Source: CAZPAH01 sp964584495
GTDB lineage: Bacteria; Krumholzibacteriota; Krumholzibacteriia; Krumholzibacteriales; Krumholzibacteriaceae
Assembly (NCBI GenBank): GCA_964584495.1
Contig: CAZPAH010000003.1
Coordinates: 1-64,000, forward strand
Length of the DNA stretch: 64,000 nt
Direction: 5' to 3'
Within the stretch, counting starts at the first letter, position 1, and every line of letters begins with the position of its first letter. A program made the translations under genes and the position numbers. Shown piece by piece: positions 8,435 to 19,100 of the stretch. The notes beneath the pieces are model-generated. The model worked only from the letters and a program-made list of their open reading frames with translations. It did not search any database and had not been told where the DNA came from.

Positions 8435-10858
8435 ATGTTCGGCAATTTTTTCAAGGTTGCGATCAGGAATATACTGAAATACAGGATCTTCTCTTTCATA
8501 AACATCGCGGGACTCGCGATCGGGATAGCCTGCAGCCTGCTCATCTTCCTTTTCGTCCGATATGAATTGAGTTATGACAGGTTTCACGAGAAGGGAGATC
8601 GGATCTACAGGCTCGCCTCGAGGGCTTCGATAGGCAACACGAAGATCAACCAGACGGGCTCGTCGTCCGAGACCTTCAGGGTGTTCACCGCCGAGTTCCC
8701 CGAGATAGAGAGCGGCGTCAAGTTCCACAGGTTCGGAACCGTTCCGGTGCGTCTCGAAGGAAAGACCTTCTACGAAGGGAATTGCGTCGCGGTCGATTCG
8801 ACATATTTCGATATATTCACTCAGCACATGATTTACGGCGATCAGCGATCGGCGCTTGTCGAGCCGAACACTGTCGTTCTTACCGAAGATGCCGCGCGAA
8901 GGCTGTTCGGACGTGTAGATGTCATGGGAGAGATGCTGACAATAGGTTTATCCAGGTATTTTGGAGACGTCCTTTTGACGGTCACGGGGATTTGCGAAAA
9001 TCTTCCGCCGAACTCCCATTTTCATCCCGGGGTGCTGATCTCATTGGCCAGCTTTCCATCTTACGTAGACCGGACGGGGTGGTCGTATAACAACTTCACT
9101 ACATATCTCCTGCTGGCCGAAGGCGCAGAGGCGCCCGTCCTCCAGAAGAAGATCGCCGACTATCTGGAGAAGCTGTATATAGAGTCCATGGGTCTGGAGA
9201 GATACAACGCCTGGCGGGCGGGCGGTGATTTCTGGGAATACTACCTACAGCCCCTCACCGGGATACATCTCGACTCCGATATAAACGGCGAGTTCGAGGC
9301 CAACGGAAACAGGAACTACGTCTACATGTTCATGGTGATAAGCGTCGTTATCCTAGTGATAGCCTGCTTCAACTTCATGAACCTCTCAACGGCGAGGTCG
9401 TCGCTGAGGGCGAGGGAGGTCAGTATCAGGAAAGTCGTCGGCTCTTCAAGGGGCGGGCTTATCGCTCAATTCCTGGCCGAATCGGTTTTTCTGAGCTTCA
9501 TGGCATCCGCCATAGCCGTAGCGATCGTATACCTTCTTCTACCCGGATACAGGAATCTGGTCGGCAGGGAGATCGTCTTCGATCCGTTCGCGTCTCCCTT
9601 AGTCATTCCCGCCCTGATCGGATTCGCCGTGGTTATAGGACTGCTTTCCGGTATCTATCCCGCCTTTGTTCTATCCTCGTTCAAACCGGCCACGGCGCTC
9701 AAGGGAAAGATCGGCAGGGACGGCCGTGAGCTATGGATCAGGAACGGTCTGATAGTCCTCCAGTTCTCGATAGCGATCTTTCTTATTATCGGAGTGATGA
9801 TCGTTTACAGCCAGATGAGATACCTCCAGAACAAGGCCCTCGGGTTCGATAAGGAGCAGGTCCTCGTGATAGATAATCCCGGGGCCCTGGGAGGCGGCAC
9901 CGGCACGTTCAAGGATATACTCAGGAGCCGGCCCGGCGTGGTGACGGTGTCGGGGGCGACGACCATTCCGGGAAGCAGCTTTGCGAACATCGGATTCAAC
10001 GCGGAAGGGGTCGACGGGCACTTCACGTTGAACAGGTGCGTGTGCGATCCGGACTACATGACGACGATGAAACTTAAGATGGCAGAGGGAAGGTTCTTCT
10101 CGCGAGAGTTCCCGAGCGACTCGACCGCGGCCGTTCTCAACATGGCGGCCCTCAAGCTGATCGGTTGGGAAGACCCGATAGGCATGACAATCAGCAACGG
10201 CGCTTCCGACGGGGGCACCTTCCACGTGATAGGAGTCGTCGAGGACTACCACTACGAGTCGCTTCACCATGAGATACGCCCGATGGCGCTCTTCTTCTCC
10301 GGCGGTTATTATAATAGCGCGGAACGGTTCATTTCGGTGAGGTTCGAGACGACCGACGTCGCCGGAACGGTCCGAAGCGTGGAAAAGGCCTGGAACGAAT
10401 TTGCTCCCGGGATCCCCTTCTCTTATTCGTTCCTCGACACACAGTACGATAACCTATACCGTAACGAGCAGCAGATAGAGCAGCTTTTCACGATATTCTC
10501 CGCGCTGGCTATAATAATCGGCTGCCTCGGCCTCTTCGGGCTTTCCGCCTTCGTGGTCGACAGGAAGACTAAGGAGATAGGTATAAGAAAGGTGCTGGGC
10601 GCCTCGGTGGCCGGTATCGTCCGCCTGCTCAATACGAGTTTCCTCAAGGTCGTCCTTATCGCGAACATCTTCGCCTGGCCGGCCGCCTGGTTCGTTATGA
10701 ACCGTTGGCTTGAGAACTTCGCCTACAGGATCGACCTGGGAATCGGGGCCTTCCTGCTGTCGGGCGCGCTGGCCCTCCTGATAGCGCTTATCACCGTCAG
10801 CTTCCAGGCGATGAAAGCCGCTTTGGCCGACCCGGTCTGCTCGCTTAAATACGAGTAG
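8435..10858 (+). CDS. FtsX/MacB-type ABC transporter permease
   Basis: 807 residues built as two MacB periplasmic-core plus FtsX units, without the prefix domain of the permease at 429. Membrane helix 1 is INIAGLAIGIACSLLIFLFV (about residues 23-42). The coupling-loop signatures are REVSIRKVVGSSR and KEIGIRKVLGAS. The C-terminus AFLLSGALALLIALITVSFQ and ADPVCSLKYE matches the end of the other two permeases in this window, so the three are paralogues. Upstream is a pair of inverted repeats. There is no neighbouring ATPase or adaptor gene; it would need an ATPase such as those at 53530 or 54329. Codon use is AGG-rich like most of the window. The substrate is unknown; the family includes exporters of peptides, macrolides and lipoproteins. 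Confidence 0.88.
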   Translation: MFGNFFKVAIRNILKYRIFSFINIAGLAIGIACSLLIFLFVRYELSYDRFHEKGDRIYRLASRASIGNTKINQTGSSSETFRVFTAEFPEIESGVKFHRFGTVPVRLEGKTFYEGNCVAVDSTYFDIFTQHMIYGDQRSALVEPNTVVLTEDAARRLFGRVDVMGEMLTIGLSRYFGDVLLTVTGICENLPPNSHFHPGVLISLASFPSYVDRTGWSYNNFTTYLLLAEGAEAPVLQKKIADYLEKLYIESMGLERYNAWRAGGDFWEYYLQPLTGIHLDSDINGEFEANGNRNYVYMFMVISVVILVIACFNFMNLSTARSSLRAREVSIRKVVGSSRGGLIAQFLAESVFLSFMASAIAVAIVYLLLPGYRNLVGREIVFDPFASPLVIPALIGFAVVIGLLSGIYPAFVLSSFKPATALKGKIGRDGRELWIRNGLIVLQFSIAIFLIIGVMIVYSQMRYLQNKALGFDKEQVLVIDNPGALGGGTGTFKDILRSRPGVVTVSGATTIPGSSFANIGFNAEGVDGHFTLNRCVCDPDYMTTMKLKMAEGRFFSREFPSDSTAAVLNMAALKLIGWEDPIGMTISNGASDGGTFHVIGVVEDYHYESLHHEIRPMALFFSGGYYNSAERFISVRFETTDVAGTVRSVEKAWNEFAPGIPFSYSFLDTQYDNLYRNEQQIEQLFTIFSALAIIIGCLGLFGLSAFVVDRKTKEIGIRKVLGASVAGIVRLLNTSFLKVVLIANIFAWPAAWFVMNRWLENFAYRIDLGIGAFLLSGALALLIALITVSFQAMKAALADPVCSLKYE

Positions 10859-10904
10859 GGATCCTTCCTAACGTATCTCGCCGCGCGCCCGGCCGAGTAA
10901 TGAT

Positions 10905-10933
10905 TTGAATTTCCCGTATCGATGTGATAAAAT
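10905..10933 (+). promoter_or_regulatory. Candidate housekeeping promoter
   Basis: TTGAAT (10905-10910), a 17-base spacer and TAAAAT (10928-10933) lie about 60 bases before the GTG start at 10992. Spacing is ideal for a sigma-70 type promoter and hexamers are near consensus. Confidence 0.5.
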
Positions 10934-10991
10934 CATCCTCGAAATCAAGGGACAAAATTTAACACTCCAACAATTCACAGGAGGTAGCGCC

Positions 10992-13418
10992 GTGCAAAAG
11001 GGCCGTTTCTTCTTTATTATGCTGTTATTTGTCACTTTCTTTTTTGTAGTTCCAGCCCAGGCGATCTGGGTCGAAAACGGGAAGGCTGTCTGCACGGCGG
11101 TCGAGGGTCAGGGCGATCCGCTCGTAGTCGCCGACGGCAACGGCGGTTCGATCGTGATCTGGATGGACGACAGAACGTCCTCAATTACAGAGATATACGC
11201 TCAACGCGTCGACGAATACGGCCGCGACATGTGGGCATCCGACGGTGTGCGGGTCTATACGGGTTCTTCATCCGCAATGACGTTCTATGCAACCGGTGAC
11301 GGAGCTTCCGGCGCAATGATCGCGGTTCTGAGTGTCGAAGATTCCCTGTACGTGCAGCATCTCTATGCCGACGGCACAACGTGGAGCTCGCCTCAAGGCG
11401 CTCTCGTCTGCAACTTTGTTATGCCGGTGTTCGACCCTGAATATGTATCGATAACTCAAGGCGGCGGTGGGGCGATCATCACCTGGTTCGATCCCCGTTC
11501 GTTCCCCGATTTGAACATATACGCCCAGCGCGTGGACGCCGCAGGGAATATCAAATGGGCGGTTAATGGAGTGCCGGTCACCTCGGCCGCGAGCTTCCAG
11601 TTGTCGCCCTGCTGCGCGCAGGATCAAAGCGGAGGCGCTATCATCGCGTGGGCCGACGATCGAAGTGGCAACAGGGATATCTATGCTCAGCGGATCGATT
11701 CAACCGGCACGGTCCTCTGGACGATCGACGGGGTACCGGTATGCACCGAGACAAGCACGCAGCAGAAACCGTGTATTATTTCGGACGGAGCCGGAGGCGT
11801 TATCATCTCTTGGGAAGATTCGAGGTTGTCTTCATATGGGGATATCTTCCTGCAGAAGCTCAATTCAAGCGGCGCCGCGCAGTGGACGGCCAACGGCGTG
11901 GTCGCTACGGCCGCACTCTACAGTCAGACAGAAGCCCGGCTCGTCTCCGACGGCGATGGAGGAGTGATCCTGACATGGCTTGACGTCAGGAATACGCTTT
12001 CTAACACCGATATCTATGCCCAGCGTTTGGATGCAGCCGGCAACGTCCTCTGGGAGACCGACGGTACGGCTATCTGTACGGCCGACAATGTACAGGGATA
12101 CCCCGGAATCGCTGAAGACGGCGATGGGGGCGCGGTTATCGTCTGGAACGACAATAGGTATTTGAACGAAGACATCTACGCCCAGCGGATCGGCCCCGAC
12201 GGCATCGTCATGTGGGAGGAGAATGGCGATTCGGTCTGCACCGGATTTACCGGTCAACGTTACTCCCCCACGCTCGCATATGCCGGCCGTCGCGGAGTAG
12301 TCATCGCCTGGGGGGACGGCAGGAACGGAGAGACGGATATCAATATCTACGCGCAGGGGGTCGATCTTCAGGGAAAATGGGGGTATCCGTCACCTGTCAT
12401 ACATTCCGTCGAGGATGTTCCCGGAGACCAGGGGGGATACATCGACCTCTTCTGGTACGCCAGCCTCTGGGAAGATCCTATCTATGACGAGATAACACAT
12501 TACACGTTGTGGAGGGCCGTCGAGCCGCAGCAGGCGCTGGCCGCCATCGAGATGGGCGCCTTGCTGGTAGAGGATCGGGCCGATCCCGTCCCGCGCGGCG
12601 ACAGCCGCCTGATACGTCGGGTTGTGACCGGGTCGGCGACATACTTCTGGGAACTGGTCGGCACGCAGCAGGCGTACTGTTTTGAGGCGTACTCGATGAC
12701 CATCCCGACCCTTTTCGATTCGACAGCCGTTCATCATGCATATCATTACTTCCAGGTTCTGGCCCACAGGTCGAACCATGATTACTACTATCTGTCCGGA
12801 GTAGACAGCGCCTATTCGGTCGACAACCTCGCCCCGGGTATGCCGGTCGGGCTTGCCGGCGAGCAGGCGTACGCACCCGAGGGCCTCCAGCTTACCTGGG
12901 AACAGAACGGGGAAGACGACCTGGCCGGGTATAACGTCTACCGCGGTACGGACGGCGGATTCGTTCCCGGACCGCTCAGCAGGCTGGCAACGACTTCCGA
13001 GCCCTTCTTGTTCGACGATGAGTGGAGATGGGACGGCGTTTACTGGTACAAGGTAGCCGCGATAGACGTGAACGGAAACGAGGGCGGCTTCGCAACGCTC
13101 AGCCCCGGCATGATTACCGGAGAAGACATCCCCTTGCCAGAGGCGACCTTTCTCGCGCAGAACTTCCCCAACCCGTTCAACCCGATGACTACGATAGGGT
13201 TCGGGCTGAAAGAGAAGGGGCATGTCTCGCTTACCGTATACAACGCCGCCGGGCAGCTCGTGGCAACGCTCGTCGACGAAACGATGACGGCGGGGAGCCA
13301 TGAAGCCGAGTGGAACGGCCGCGCCGACGCCGACCGCATCGCTGCAAGCGGGATTTACTTCTACAGGCTTGTCGCCGATGATTTCGTGCGCACGAGGAAG
13401 ATGGTGCTGCTTCGCTGA
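10992..13418 (+). CDS. Secreted seven-repeat protein with FlgD-like C-terminal domain
   Basis: About 808 residues from a GTG start preceded by a caggagg site 7 bases away. A signal peptide (GRFFFIMLLFVTFFFVVPAQA) shows export. Seven repeats of about 50 residues follow, each with a pattern like IIxWxDxRxxxxDIYAQRxD, then GxxxW and DGxxVCT, giving what is probably a beta-propeller. A fibronectin-III-like segment (YNVYRGTDGG) and a C-terminal domain beginning FLAQNFPNPFNPMTTIGF and ending GIYFYRLVADDFVRTRKMVL complete it. This tail is the FlgD-like domain common in FCB bacteria and often linked to surface sorting. It is probably a surface or secreted protein of unknown role. It has its own promoter and is not obviously linked to its neighbours. 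Confidence 0.85.
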   Translation: MQKGRFFFIMLLFVTFFFVVPAQAIWVENGKAVCTAVEGQGDPLVVADGNGGSIVIWMDDRTSSITEIYAQRVDEYGRDMWASDGVRVYTGSSSAMTFYATGDGASGAMIAVLSVEDSLYVQHLYADGTTWSSPQGALVCNFVMPVFDPEYVSITQGGGGAIITWFDPRSFPDLNIYAQRVDAAGNIKWAVNGVPVTSAASFQLSPCCAQDQSGGAIIAWADDRSGNRDIYAQRIDSTGTVLWTIDGVPVCTETSTQQKPCIISDGAGGVIISWEDSRLSSYGDIFLQKLNSSGAAQWTANGVVATAALYSQTEARLVSDGDGGVILTWLDVRNTLSNTDIYAQRLDAAGNVLWETDGTAICTADNVQGYPGIAEDGDGGAVIVWNDNRYLNEDIYAQRIGPDGIVMWEENGDSVCTGFTGQRYSPTLAYAGRRGVVIAWGDGRNGETDINIYAQGVDLQGKWGYPSPVIHSVEDVPGDQGGYIDLFWYASLWEDPIYDEITHYTLWRAVEPQQALAAIEMGALLVEDRADPVPRGDSRLIRRVVTGSATYFWELVGTQQAYCFEAYSMTIPTLFDSTAVHHAYHYFQVLAHRSNHDYYYLSGVDSAYSVDNLAPGMPVGLAGEQAYAPEGLQLTWEQNGEDDLAGYNVYRGTDGGFVPGPLSRLATTSEPFLFDDEWRWDGVYWYKVAAIDVNGNEGGFATLSPGMITGEDIPLPEATFLAQNFPNPFNPMTTIGFGLKEKGHVSLTVYNAAGQLVATLVDETMTAGSHEAEWNGRADADRIAASGIYFYRLVADDFVRTRKMVLLR

Positions 13419-13482
13419 TGGGGACCGGGCCGTGGCAGGCTGAAAGTTCGATGGGTATTGGCGTACTATATCAACCGGCCGG

Positions 13483-14739
13483 TCATTTCCCAGTTCTGAC
13501 GGTGCTTCTCTCGGTGGAGAGGATGAGACCCCGGTCCGTGAACGCCGTGACCCATACCTCGTAATCGATCCCCGGCTCGAGCGATTTGAGGTCTCTCACC
13601 GGGATCGATTCTTCCGTCGCTCCGGTCCACAGGGTGTCTCGGTGGATGCGGCTATTGGACGCCTCGCTGTAATTCACAACGTATCCCTTTATCGAATCGT
13701 TCTCGACCCTGAACTTCCATAGGATGTCGCCTCCGTCCCTGCACAGGGTCGCCCCGCCTTCCTCCTCCCACCGCAGGCATTCAAGGACCGGTTTCGGTCC
13801 CGACAAGGCCGCCCGCTCTTCTTCACCGGCCTTCGGCGGGGATTGATCCTCGGAGAGCTTGACGAACGAGATTATCAGAACGATAAGAAGGGTTACGGCC
13901 GCGGCGAAGATTTTCATCCTGCCGTGCCCGGTCTTTTTGATCTTCACCGCGGGGGCAGCCTCGAAGGAAGGCCATTCTCCGAAAGAGGATACAACGGCGG
14001 AGATATTGTCGGTGGAACCGTTCGTGTAGGCCCACTGGGTTATCACGTCCGCCGCCGTCTCCGGCGAATCGGATCGCGATATCAACGACAGGAGCGATCC
14101 CGAGATATCGCCGATCTTGTCCACGATAAGGCCGTCGGAGCAGAGCATCAGGATATCGCCCTCCTTCAGGGTGAACCGGCCCCCCTGCGAAGGATAGATA
14201 TCGGCTTCGTCCCCGCCGCCCGAGAGGGAGCGGGTCAGAGCGTTGCTGATCTTCTCGAGCATCGCCGCGTCGGTATCTTCGTGGAGAAAACTGTCGCGGT
14301 ACTCCTGCACGAAGGAATGGTCTTTCGTGAGCTGCGTTATCTCCATGCCCGATATCAGGTATGTCCGGCTGTCGCCGATATTTCCCACTACATACTGGTC
14401 CCCGGTCCCCAGGACGATCGTGAGGGTCGTGCCCATCTTGCTCAGCTCGGGCTTATCCTTGGATTCCTCCTTGATTCGTTCCTGGGAAAGGCGCACGATG
14501 CCGCGTATCTCGTCCTGCAGCGCCTCGGGCCGGGGTGAAGAGGCGAACGCCCTGAACCGCTCGCGGCAGATCTGGATGACAAGCCGGCTCGCCACCTCTC
14601 CGCCGCCCATTCCTCCCATGCCGTCGGCCACCGCCAGGATGAAGGCATCGCCCTCCTGCTCGTGGCATATCCTGTCCTGGTTGTAATCTCTCCGACCCTG
14701 AAGCGATTTTCCGGCAAATTTCATTCGACCAGGTCCCAT
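13483..14739 (-). CDS. PP2C-type Ser/Thr phosphatase with membrane segment (PppA-like)
   Basis: 418 residues. The PP2C metal and catalytic motifs are present: RRDYNQDR near residue 16, VADGMGGMGGGE, GNIGDSRTYL, CSDGLI and GSTDNISAVV, covering about residues 5-255. A membrane helix (IFAAAVTLLIVLIISFVKL, about 275-295) and an external domain of about 120 residues resembling a fibronectin-III fold follow; soluble PppA proteins lack these. It is divergent from the PAAR operon of a T6SS locus and mirrors the Ser/Thr kinase at 44978. PpkA/PppA pairs control T6SS firing in several bacteria, so this is probably the phosphatase of such a switch. A second possible start is at 14724 (MKFAGKS); neither has a strong ribosome site. 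Confidence 0.9.
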   Translation of the reverse strand: MGPGRMKFAGKSLQGRRDYNQDRICHEQEGDAFILAVADGMGGMGGGEVASRLVIQICRERFRAFASSPRPEALQDEIRGIVRLSQERIKEESKDKPELSKMGTTLTIVLGTGDQYVVGNIGDSRTYLISGMEITQLTKDHSFVQEYRDSFLHEDTDAAMLEKISNALTRSLSGGGDEADIYPSQGGRFTLKEGDILMLCSDGLIVDKIGDISGSLLSLISRSDSPETAADVITQWAYTNGSTDNISAVVSSFGEWPSFEAAPAVKIKKTGHGRMKIFAAAVTLLIVLIISFVKLSEDQSPPKAGEEERAALSGPKPVLECLRWEEEGGATLCRDGGDILWKFRVENDSIKGYVVNYSEASNSRIHRDTLWTGATEESIPVRDLKSLEPGIDYEVWVTAFTDRGLILSTERSTVRTGK

Positions 14740-14780
14740 CGCGTGGCCAACGCCCCAAAATTAAGCCGCAACGGCTGGAA

Positions 14781-14792
14781 TTAACTCGTTAA
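14781..14792. repeat. Short inverted repeat in divergent promoter region
   Basis: TTAAC-TC-GTTAA lies in the 229-base gap between the phosphatase and the PAAR gene, about 42 bases upstream of the phosphatase start. It is a possible operator; support is weak. Confidence 0.25.
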
Positions 14793-14906
14793 GTTTGATT
14801 GTAGCGGACCGTCGCGGTAGATTCTAGAAGAGGGCCAAGCGCGTTACAAGATAAATTTTCCATAGTTGAATCTCAGGTCTTTCCCGCGCCGGGGCTTTCA
14901 TCCTGG

Positions 14907-14936
14907 TTGACTTATTCCGCCGGGGGACAGTATAAT
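14907..14936 (+). promoter_or_regulatory. Candidate promoter of the T6SS spike/effector operon
   Basis: TTGACT (14907-14912), an 18-base spacer and a perfect TATAAT (14931-14936) lie 32 bases before the ATG of the PAAR gene. An AGGAG ribosome site is at 14959-14963. This is the best sigma-70 type promoter in the window. The -35 decamer TTGACTTATT recurs exactly upstream of clpV at 24761. Confidence 0.65.
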
Positions 14937-14968
14937 CGAATCCCGGTGGGGATTTACCAGGAGCATAT

Positions 14969-16117
14969 ATGGGCAAACCAGCCGCACGAGCCACGGACAC
15001 GGCCAATACATGTAACGACCCGACCGATATGCCGGTCGGCAAGGTCATTGCGGTGGGCACTGTTTTTATAAACAAGCTGCCCGCCGCGAAGCAGGGGGAC
15101 CAGGTCGTCGGGGTCGATACCCATATCATAATGATCCCGACGCCGGGCGGACCGGTTCCCACGCCCCTTCCCCACCCGTTCGCCGGGATGCTCGACAACG
15201 GTCTCTCATCCTCCGTCAAGATAATGGGCATGCCGGCGGCCACCGTGGACAGCATGGCGTCGAATATGCCCCCTCACATCCCTCAGGGAGGACCGTTCCA
15301 GAAGCCGCCCACCAACAAGGCGAAGATAATAATGGGGAGCGCCAATGTATTCATAGGCAACGGAGGCGGAGGCGGTGGGAGCGGAAAGGGCGGCGGGAAG
15401 AAGAAGGCGAAGGCCACCGCCCAGGCGGCCGACAGCGTCGAGTCGCATACACTGAACGTCAAATTCGAGGACAAGGGGGGAAAGCCGGTCACCGGCGCGA
15501 AATATCTCGTCAAGGGGCCCGACGGCAAGGAGAGCGAGGGGTTCCTCGCCGGGCAGGTCGAGAGGCAGGGGGTCGCCGAGGGCTCTCACGAGATCAAGCT
15601 CAGCGCCGTCACGAAGGCATCCTGGTCGACCGATAGGGCGGAGGTCGGCGACAAGGTGAAGCTCCAGGTGGAAACGACCGGAGTCGAATCGGGCGAGAAG
15701 GCGGTGCTGAGGATATTCATCAAGGATTCCAATTTCGCCGATTACCTCTTCGAGACGATCGAGACCGAGGTCGGTTCCGACAAGATCGAGGAGGAATGGG
15801 AGCTCAAGGTCGACGAGAAGCTGACCGAGGCGCAGGATAAGAAGGAAGACAAGAATTACTCGAGTCCCAGCTACTACTTCGTCGTCGAGGTTGCGGGATT
15901 GAAGCAGCGCTCCGGTTCGCTGATATTCAAGGACTGGCTGGAGCTGGAGCTGGCCGACGACGAAGGCAAGCCGATCGCCAAGGCCGCATACAAGGTGTAC
16001 CTGCCCGACGGATCGATAAGGAGCGGCAACCTGGACGACAACGGTTACGCGAAGATCGAAAAGGTGCCGCCCGGAAACGTCAAGGTCGAGTACGACATCC
16101 GTTCGAGCGAAAAATAA
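14969..16117 (+). CDS. PAAR-like T6SS tip protein with C-terminal beta-modules
   Basis: 382 residues. Residues 1-128 form a PAAR-like (DUF4150-type) domain: the pattern VGVDTHIIMIPTPGGPVP, then VKIMGMPAATVDS and a closing KAKIIMGSANVFIGN, with three glycine-punctuated hairpins and a metal-binding His. A Gly/Lys-rich linker (about 129-147) leads to three beta-domains. The first (about 155-200) and last (about 325-382) are related to each other (GPDGKESEG versus LPDGSIRSG), and the last two are related to the C-terminal half of the protein at 21178. PAAR proteins cap the VgrG spike and carry effectors. No membrane helix of the pre-PAAR type is present. First gene of a probable operon running to 24764, with a strong promoter and an AGGAG site. 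Confidence 0.85.
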   Translation: MGKPAARATDTANTCNDPTDMPVGKVIAVGTVFINKLPAAKQGDQVVGVDTHIIMIPTPGGPVPTPLPHPFAGMLDNGLSSSVKIMGMPAATVDSMASNMPPHIPQGGPFQKPPTNKAKIIMGSANVFIGNGGGGGGSGKGGGKKKAKATAQAADSVESHTLNVKFEDKGGKPVTGAKYLVKGPDGKESEGFLAGQVERQGVAEGSHEIKLSAVTKASWSTDRAEVGDKVKLQVETTGVESGEKAVLRIFIKDSNFADYLFETIETEVGSDKIEEEWELKVDEKLTEAQDKKEDKNYSSPSYYFVVEVAGLKQRSGSLIFKDWLELELADDEGKPIAKAAYKVYLPDGSIRSGNLDDNGYAKIEKVPPGNVKVEYDIRSSEK

Positions 16118-16136
16118 TAGCCGATCGCAATAGGAT

Positions 16137-19100
16137 ATGAGTAAAAACAAGGTATCGACCAACAGAAAGACCCGTTTTTCCTGGAGCAGGAGCAAGGTCG
16201 ATATCATCAAGCTCGATCATTACTTCTTCAACAAGAACAGCGCCCTCTTCCTGCCGGTGAAGCTTCCCGATTCGGATAAGGCGGACAAGAGCGCCGCCGC
16301 GGCCATGGATATTCTCGGCATCAAGTCTCTCGCCGTCGCGTTCACGCATTGCGAGGCGGACGGCCGCCTCCGGGTCGTTATCGCCGGTCACGCCGACTCC
16401 ACAGACGACGGCGGCGTCGCCGACCGGTTCGCGCTCTCCGGGCTGAGGGCGAAATCGGTATACTACCTTCTCTCGGGGGACAGGAAGAACTGGGCGAAGA
16501 CGGTTTACGAGAAGCACACGATCGAGGACTACCAGCTCGTTCTCAGGTATTTTCACCTCAACAAGGGGGTCTACTTCGGCAAGATCAAGGACCAGGTCAA
16601 GCCGTTGGACCCCGGCGAGGTGAATAACAGCTGGAATGACGCCACCGACAAGGCGACCCGCGAATTGATCGTGGGGTTCAACAACTACGCGAAGGCGAGG
16701 AAGGTCGACTCCCTCAAGCTTTCCGTGATGATGAAAACGATCAAGGATGATGACGCCAAGCGCTGGCCGGTTGAGCTATGGGAGGCGGTCTTCATCCTCT
16801 ATGAAAACGCGATCGCCCGCACCCTGAACTTATTGAAGAAGAGCGAGCTCGAGAGCAAGCGGAAGGATATCCTGAAATTCTGCGACGACAAGAAACCGTT
16901 CGTCTCGTGCGGCGAATCTTTTCCCCTGAAGGATCTCGACGATCAGAAGAAATCGAACTACGATCCGAAGCCGGGCCGGGGCGCCGAGATAATCTTCTTC
17001 AACAAGAAATCCCTGCCGGGAAAGAAGATCTCCAAGAAGATGCGGATCGTCTGCCCGGCCGACACAGGCAGCGTCCACCCGGCCAAGAAGTGCCCGATAT
17101 TCTACAAGCACCATATGAAGTCGACGTACATCGATCACCGCAATCTCGACCTTGTGATCTATCATCTCAAGTTCGTCTACTACGACCGGGTGAAGAACGA
17201 GATCGCGCCGGTGCCGGCGGGGCTCGCTATCGAAGCGGGCCGCTGGGACGACACCGCCAACGCGAAGGTCGCGATCGACTCGGCCACGGATTTCAACGAC
17301 GGCGTCTACAGCGTCAAGGTGCCCGACGACGCGACGCGAAAGGATATCGCCTTCTGGTTCAAGGCGGTAGATACGGTCGATCCCACGAAGAGGTGGTGGG
17401 TCTACACGGACAGCGCCGACGCCGATCCCAAGCTGGTTCTCAAGACGGATGCCGAGGTCAAGGCACTCGCCGCCGCCGAGAAAATCAAGTACTACGATCT
17501 TCCGCGTGAGTGGTCATCCATCAATTACTGGACCCGCTTCGAGAAATACACCGTGGGGGACGAATACAAGAAGATGATGAAAAAAAAGGGATTCAAGCCT
17601 TTCGGATCGAAGCAGCAGACCGCCGGGAAGCCCTTGATCTTCTCCCTGGACGATATCGTCCTGACCGACACCGCCGGACTCCAGAACGTGAGGGACAAGG
17701 ACGGCACCGGGGCGGCGGTCGCTCTTTCGAAACATTCGAGGGTCACCCTCCTCTACCCCGACGCGGGCGATGATTTCAATATCAAGATACACAAGCCGAT
17801 CGCCAAGGAGCCGTATTTCAGCGACGTAAAGGGCGGTTTCGAGGCTAACCTTATTCATGACTACTGGGACGACAAGGATGAGAACCTTCACAGGCCGTGC
17901 CGGGTTGTAGTCTTCTGCAGCGAGTTCTACGACATATACAACAGGCGGACCGAATCGTATCCCACCTTCAGGTTCAACAAGGGGAATATTCTCGGCGCCA
18001 GGGCGGCCCGCAGGGACGACTCCCACTGCAGCGGGAAGAAATCGATCAACGGCTGGGATGCCGGCGACAAGGCGAGCGCCTACGCGGCGAAAGACGCGGG
18101 GAATTACAGGCTCCACTATCTCCATGACTGGGGCATCCATGACAACAAGCTGCACAGCGGGCTCATTATATACTGGAGCTGCCGTTATACGGTCGACGCG
18201 GGACAGGGCGGCAAAAAGATCGACAAGAAGAACTATATCGAGAAGGGGATGAAGAACGCGATGGACCGTATCGGCCTGAAGAAGTACCAGCTGGAGAAGC
18301 TGACCGGGACCGAGGATATAGTGATAAAGACATTTCCGCTCCTCGAGGCGAAGCAGGACTACAAGGTGGGATCGAACGAGATAAAGAGGGGCGGGGAGCA
18401 TATATGCCTGGTAAGCCTGACCGACGACACCCATACGAGCGGGATGGGATACGATATGGCCAACTTCCGCTCGAGCGCCTACCAGGACGAGCCTGCAAGG
18501 GCCAGCGCCAACCCAGCGTTCAACAACACGCAGGATTACGATGGTCATACCTACAACTCCCTCACAGGGGCCCACGAGATGGGCCACGCCCTCGGGCTCG
18601 ACGACGAGTACATCCGCACCGCTTCCTCCGGGGTCGGGCTCGCCCAGTACGACCAGTACTATCCGGGGGTTCCCTACTCGGGCGACATGCTGACCCTGAT
18701 GAACAAGAACCGCGGGACGAGGATGCATCATTTCTGGCTCTACGCGAACTGGATCAACGACGCATCCGAGAACGGCCAGGTCCTGCACGATTTACTAAAG
18801 GGGACGAAGTTCAAGCTGGTCCTGAAGGGCGGGCCCGGCGACCTGTCGTTCGAGCTGACCCACGACGATTACCGCAATGTCTACAAGCCGGTCTACGAGG
18901 ACGATGTAGATTACGGGGGCGGGACCCACGGCTACCTCATAGTGTACAAGCTGGGGGACGGCGAGTTCGCCAATACACTTAAAGCGAACCAAAAATTCAC
19001 CGGCATAATGGTCGTAAGGACAAACATCTGTGTCAAGTTCACCAACGATACGTCGAACTGGACGGCTCAGGAAGCCTACGACTGGGTCCAGGCCCTCGAC

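Noticed and set aside
14931..14960. tRNA-like TCGAATCCC string before the PAAR gene
   Set aside because: No acceptor, D or anticodon arms can be built around it; it is part of the promoter and leader.
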